A model generated the notes under the pieces. It was not told the origin of the DNA and did no database searches. It saw only the letters and a program-made list of their open reading frames with translations. The position numbers and the translations under genes were made by a program. From GCA-2708415 sp964353185 (lineage in GTDB: Bacteria > Pseudomonadota > Alphaproteobacteria > Micavibrionales > Micavibrionaceae): 64,000 nt of DNA. Positions 60,622 to 64,000 of the stretch are shown one piece after another. Location of the stretch: NCBI GenBank assembly GCA_964353185.1, contig CAYGUV010000007.1, positions 1 through 64,000 on the forward strand. The letters run 5' to 3'. Each line of letters opens with the position of its first letter. Within the stretch, counting starts at the first letter, position 1.

Positions 60622-62670
60622 TTACGCTGCTTTATCGTCCAAGAGGCCCTCACGGCGCAATAATGCGTCAGGATCTGCATCACGGCCGCGAAAATTACGG
60701 TAAAGTACATCAGGCTTATCACTACCGCCTTTTGATAAAATGGTGTCTTTATATCGATTTGCAGTTTCCACATCGTAAAGGCCATTTTCCTCAAAAAGCT
60801 CAAAAGTGTCAGCATCCAAAACTTCTGCCCATTTGTAACTATAATATCCTGCGGAATATCCCCCCGCAAATATATGGGCAAAACTTGTGGACATTGGTCC
60901 AGCCAATCTTGGGAAGAGGCGTGTATCTTTTGTGGCGCTATCTTCAAATTCGGCGACGTCTTTAATCTCTGCTGGATCAGCCGTATGATACAAAAGATCC
61001 ATCTTGGCAAAGCTAACTTGTCTAAGGCCGCCAAATCCAACCATGAAGTTTTTGGCATTATTAACTTTGTCGATCAGATCATTTGGAATTGTCTCACCAG
61101 TCTTATAATGCTTTGCAAATAAATCGAGCGTTTCTTTTTTGTAAGCCCAGTTTTCTTGAACTTGTGAAGGTAACTCAACAAAGTCCCACAAAACGCTTGT
61201 ACCTGCATGTGAAGAATAGGTCACATCCGAAAGTAAGGCATGGATGGCATGCCCCATTTCATGGAACAAAGTTGTTACCTCACCAAATGTCAGAAGAGAG
61301 GGAGTATCTTTTGTAGGTTTTGTAAAATTACAAACAATGGCTACAAGCGGACTTTTCATTTCACCATTTTGTAAGCCTTGATCGCGGTAGCTTGTTTTCC
61401 AAGCACCTTGTTTTTTACCACTACGGGGATAAAAATCAGCATAAAGTACACCTACAAATTTACCTGTGTCCTGGTTATGGATTTCATAGGCGTTTACATC
61501 TTTATGCCATGTTGGAATTTTTTCTGATTTTTTGAATGATAGCTGAAATAATTTTGTGAAATGGGTAAAAACGCCATCCAACACATTATCTAATGGGAAG
61601 TAGGGACGTAAATCTTCGCTCGAAAAATCAAATAATTTTTGTTTTAATTTCTCGCTGAAATACCCTACATCCCAAGGCATCAGCTCCTCAGTAAAACCTT
61701 GTTCTTTTGCAAAATCTTGAAGTTGTTTTAAGTCTTTATCTGCGGCTGGTTTATAGACGGCCAATAATTTGTCTAAAAATTCGAATACCCCTTCTGGTGA
61801 TTTGGCCATACGACGTTCTAAAACATAATGCGCGTGAGTGTCATATCCTAATAACTTTGCACGTTCATCACGTAGACTTACGATGGTCTTAATTAAGTCT
61901 GAGTTATCATATTCATCCCCATAGGAGCGATTACCAAACGCCCGCCATATCTTCTCACGCAAATCCCGATTATCGGCGTAGGTGACAAACGGACCATAGC
62001 TTGGGTAATCAAGCGTGAAGAGCCATTTATTTTTCTCATCTTTTTCTTCTGCGGCCTGTTTTGCGCCCGCTAAAGCGGTCTCAGGAAGACCTACTAAATC
62101 CTCTTCGTTTTCAATCCAAAGCTCAAATTTTTCTGAAGATTTTTTTGTGTTATTCATGAAATGAGGCCCAAGTATTGACATTTCTTGAGATATTTCGCGA
62201 AAGCGCGCTTTTTTTTCTTCCGCCAGTAAAGCGCCGCCACGAACAAATCCAATATAGGTGTCTTCTAACAAAGTATGTTGCTCAGTATTAAGCGTTAAAG
62301 AATTTCTTTGGTCATAGACAGCTTTGATACGCGCAAATAATTCCTCGTCCAAGGCGACATCACTTGTAAAATTGGCGCTTAGGGGGCCGATTTCTTCAGC
62401 AAGTTTTTCTAAGTCATCCGTTCCTGCCGCGCTGAGTTGGTTATAGAAAATGGAGGTAACTGAGCCAAGCAAGTTTGACGCTTCTTCTAGGGCGACGATG
62501 GTATTAGCGAAATCTGGTGTTGCACTATTGTTTTTTATTGCCTGTATATTCCTGCGCGCCTCCTTAATAGCGGCCTCAACAGCAGGTAAGTAGTGTTGCG
62601 CTTCAATTTTATCAAATTGTGGAGCTTCGTGAGGGTTTGGAGACTTTTCTAATAATGGATTATTGCTCAT
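60622..62670 (-). CDS. prlC: M3-family oligopeptidase A-like metallopeptidase
   Basis: This 682-residue cytoplasmic zinc peptidase degrades short peptides, including cleaved signal peptides. The active site is HEMGHAIHALLSDVTYSSHAGTSVLWDFVELPSQVQENW, with HExGH zinc ligands and the downstream glutamate. Flanking GVLYADFYPRSGKKQGAW and the C-terminal FRGRDADPDALLRREGLL are signatures of the OpdA/PrlC group. Length equals E. coli OpdA (680). Divergent from mnmC. Confidence 0.94.
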   Translation of the reverse strand: MSNNPLLEKSPNPHEAPQFDKIEAQHYLPAVEAAIKEARRNIQAIKNNSATPDFANTIVALEEASNLLGSVTSIFYNQLSAAGTDDLEKLAEEIGPLSANFTSDVALDEELFARIKAVYDQRNSLTLNTEQHTLLEDTYIGFVRGGALLAEEKKARFREISQEMSILGPHFMNNTKKSSEKFELWIENEEDLVGLPETALAGAKQAAEEKDEKNKWLFTLDYPSYGPFVTYADNRDLREKIWRAFGNRSYGDEYDNSDLIKTIVSLRDERAKLLGYDTHAHYVLERRMAKSPEGVFEFLDKLLAVYKPAADKDLKQLQDFAKEQGFTEELMPWDVGYFSEKLKQKLFDFSSEDLRPYFPLDNVLDGVFTHFTKLFQLSFKKSEKIPTWHKDVNAYEIHNQDTGKFVGVLYADFYPRSGKKQGAWKTSYRDQGLQNGEMKSPLVAIVCNFTKPTKDTPSLLTFGEVTTLFHEMGHAIHALLSDVTYSSHAGTSVLWDFVELPSQVQENWAYKKETLDLFAKHYKTGETIPNDLIDKVNNAKNFMVGFGGLRQVSFAKMDLLYHTADPAEIKDVAEFEDSATKDTRLFPRLAGPMSTSFAHIFAGGYSAGYYSYKWAEVLDADTFELFEENGLYDVETANRYKDTILSKGGSDKPDVLYRNFRGRDADPDALLRREGLLDDKAA

Positions 62671-62731
62671 AATTGTCCTTTTATAAAACTAATGCTTAAA
62701 AAATATTATAGTTCAGAGTATAACCATTTTC

Positions 62732-64000
62732 ATGAAAGGTTCACCATATTCTGATCAATTTGATGATTTTTATTTTTCACGGCACGATGGATTGGCTGAA
62801 ACATGCCATATTTATCTTAAAGGTAATAATTTACCTCAATCGTGGAAAGATAAAGAAAGTTTCTCCATTTTTGAAACAGGTTTTGGCACGGGCTTGAATT
62901 TTTTAGCCGTGTGGGACTTATTTGAAAAAACCGCCAAAGAAAGTCAAACATTAGATTTTGTAAGTGTTGAAAAATATCCCCTATCTATATCAGAAATAAA
63001 AAAAGCGTTGGAGCCATGGTCGTCTGACTTTAAAGATAAAATCGATACGTTGTGTCATTTATATCCAATTCGTATACGCGGCACGCACCGTATTAAAATA
63101 TCATCAAAAATTACATTAACATTAATTTTTGATGATATTAACGATGCATTGCCTACACTAAACGGGGCATATGATTGTTGGTTTTTAGATGGATTTAGCC
63201 CCGCCAAAAACCCAGATATGTGGAATGAAAAATTATATGAAAACATGGCACGTTTGAGTAAGTCGGGCGCGACTATTGCGACATTTACTTCTGTTGGAAA
63301 TGTGCGGCGTGGCCTTCAGTCGGCTGGGTTTGATGTTAAAAAACAAGAAGGCTTTAGATATAAAAGGCATATATTAACAGGGGTTTTTCAAGGTAAAGCA
63401 GCTGAAATTGTTTCTGGAATAAAAGCTCATAGTAAAGTAGCCATTATTGGTGGTGGCCTTTCTGGGACGGCTTGCGCTTATGTGTTAAAACAATACGGAT
63501 ACGAGCCCATCATCTATGAAGCATCCGATGGCTTAGCGTCTGGTGCATCTGGCAATGATTGTGGCTTTTATAATCCAAGGTTTACGGGACTTTGGGACGG
63601 GGTTGCTCAGTTCTTTGCGCCTGCATACGCCCAATTTATTACAATGGCTAAACAAGCCGGTGATGAGATCAATTATAATCCTTGCGGGGCATTACATTTA
63701 ATAAATACACCAGAAAAAGAAAAGCGATTTAGCGCTATGATTGAAAATTGGGGGTGGCACGGTAACCATGCCCGGATATTAGAAGCAAAAGAAGTATCAA
63801 GCATCGCAGGAATACCTCTGGAGCATAAAGCTTTATATTTATCAGATGCAGGATCTGTAAATCCTAAAAAGCTTTGTCATTACTACGCCAAAGATATCAA
63901 GGTGAAATATAATACCAAAATAGAAGATTTAAGCGCCCTTAATGAAGAGGCGGTTATTATTTGTAATGCCTATCACGCGAAAATATATGATGCGATTGAT
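62732..64000 (+). CDS. mnmC: MnmC bifunctional tRNA 5-methylaminomethyl-2-thiouridine synthase (3' end beyond window)
   Basis: An ATG at 62732 opens 423 codons without a stop up to the window edge. The N-terminal methyltransferase (MnmD, about 1-225) has SPYSDQFDDFYFS, ETGFGTGLNFL (SAM loop) and CWFLDGFSPAKNPDMW (catalytic Asp). From residue 231 the FAD-dependent oxidoreductase domain begins with VAIIGGGLSGTACAYVL and DAGSVNPKKLC. It completes mnm5(s2)U34 modification of tRNA together with MnmA and MnmE/G. Divergent from prlC. Confidence 0.93.
   Translation, partial: MKGSPYSDQFDDFYFSRHDGLAETCHIYLKGNNLPQSWKDKESFSIFETGFGTGLNFLAVWDLFEKTAKESQTLDFVSVEKYPLSISEIKKALEPWSSDFKDKIDTLCHLYPIRIRGTHRIKISSKITLTLIFDDINDALPTLNGAYDCWFLDGFSPAKNPDMWNEKLYENMARLSKSGATIATFTSVGNVRRGLQSAGFDVKKQEGFRYKRHILTGVFQGKAAEIVSGIKAHSKVAIIGGGLSGTACAYVLKQYGYEPIIYEASDGLASGASGNDCGFYNPRFTGLWDGVAQFFAPAYAQFITMAKQAGDEINYNPCGALHLINTPEKEKRFSAMIENWGWHGNHARILEAKEVSSIAGIPLEHKALYLSDAGSVNPKKLCHYYAKDIKVKYNTKIEDLSALNEEAVIICNAYHAKIYDAID

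Noticed and set aside
1..64000. CRISPR array, prophage block, insertion sequence or integrative element
   Set aside because: No evenly spaced direct repeats, transposase, integrase or attachment repeats were seen; the tRNA-Met gene has no visible 3' duplicate.

Overview
The window looks like a chromosomal segment of an AT-rich alphaproteobacterium. Four things point there. The block ribF-ileS-lspA-DUF3035 lipoprotein-M16-M16 is on one strand. An ATP12-family F1-ATPase chaperone follows a RluC/RluD-type pseudouridine synthase. A cysteine desulfurase lies divergent to a COG2945-type alpha/beta hydrolase. SapC-family and DUF4174 proteins are also present. I cannot name the genus. A perfect 16-bp ParB-binding site (parS) lies at 2387-2402, which suggests the origin-proximal part of a main chromosome. 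Coding density is very high: no gap without a gene exceeds 300 bases (largest about 217, at 60405-60621). I saw no insertion sequence, prophage block, CRISPR array or rRNA.

Layout. 1-142: 5' end of panB (minus). 274-7484: plus-strand run of a TauE/SafE permease, rarA, parS, two uncharacterised genes, crcB, a pseudouridine synthase, an AsmA-like membrane protein, ATP12 and tag. 7491-8064: a 44-residue ORF divergent from an XRE regulator, with repeated operator-like motifs between them. 8080-24271: minus-strand housekeeping block of purN, mutL, a pentapeptide protein, pgi, the M16 pair, DUF3035, lspA, ileS, ribF, a VanX-like dipeptidase and recQ. 24396-30897: tRNA-Met with a strong promoter, DUF4174, mnmA, a tandem RHH-like protein, ferredoxin with cysteine desulfurase, an alpha/beta hydrolase, an SGNH hydrolase and a Bcp peroxiredoxin. 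30979-42518: a large AsmA-like protein, tyrS, anmK, a DMT transporter, a betaine-homocysteine methyltransferase-like gene, a Sua5/TsaC protein, a lytic transglycosylase and an acyl-CoA dehydrogenase. 42531-44666: three accessory minus-strand genes (Cys-rich secreted protein, HTH plus coiled coil, SapC family). 44848-51171: UDP-glucose dehydrogenase and a sulfate-activation operon (cysD, an embedded GNAT gene, cysNC, cysQ), then a CDF transporter. 51168-64000: an uncharacterised protein, an epimerase, an ABC-F protein, prfC, slyX, a zinc metallopeptidase, an MFS transporter, a CtlX-like amidinotransferase, an uncharacterised protein, an M3 oligopeptidase and the 5' part of mnmC.

How the genes fit together. 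Several genes meet in sulfur and tRNA modification: cysteine desulfurase and ferredoxin (sulfur mobilisation, Fe-S), MnmA and MnmC (wobble-uridine modification) and Sua5/TsaC (t6A). CysD/CysNC/CysQ make PAPS and remove PAP. No PAPS reductase is in the window, and the run directly follows ugd, so a role in surface polysaccharide (sugar activation, possibly sulfation) is conceivable. Cell-wall and envelope functions recur: LspA, VanX-like, AnmK, SLT transglycosylase, two AsmA-like proteins and the M16 pair.

Most noteworthy signals: the perfect parS; a perfect 7-1-7 Fur-type box between the SapC-family gene and ugd; key-residue substitutions in the VanX-like dipeptidase and the alpha/beta hydrolase; a GNAT gene translationally nested inside the cysD-cysNC operon; and two small regulator modules (XRE plus repeats, tandem RHH plus palindrome). 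I did not find a convincing multi-gene system that is clearly new. The best candidates are small modules and altered enzymes.
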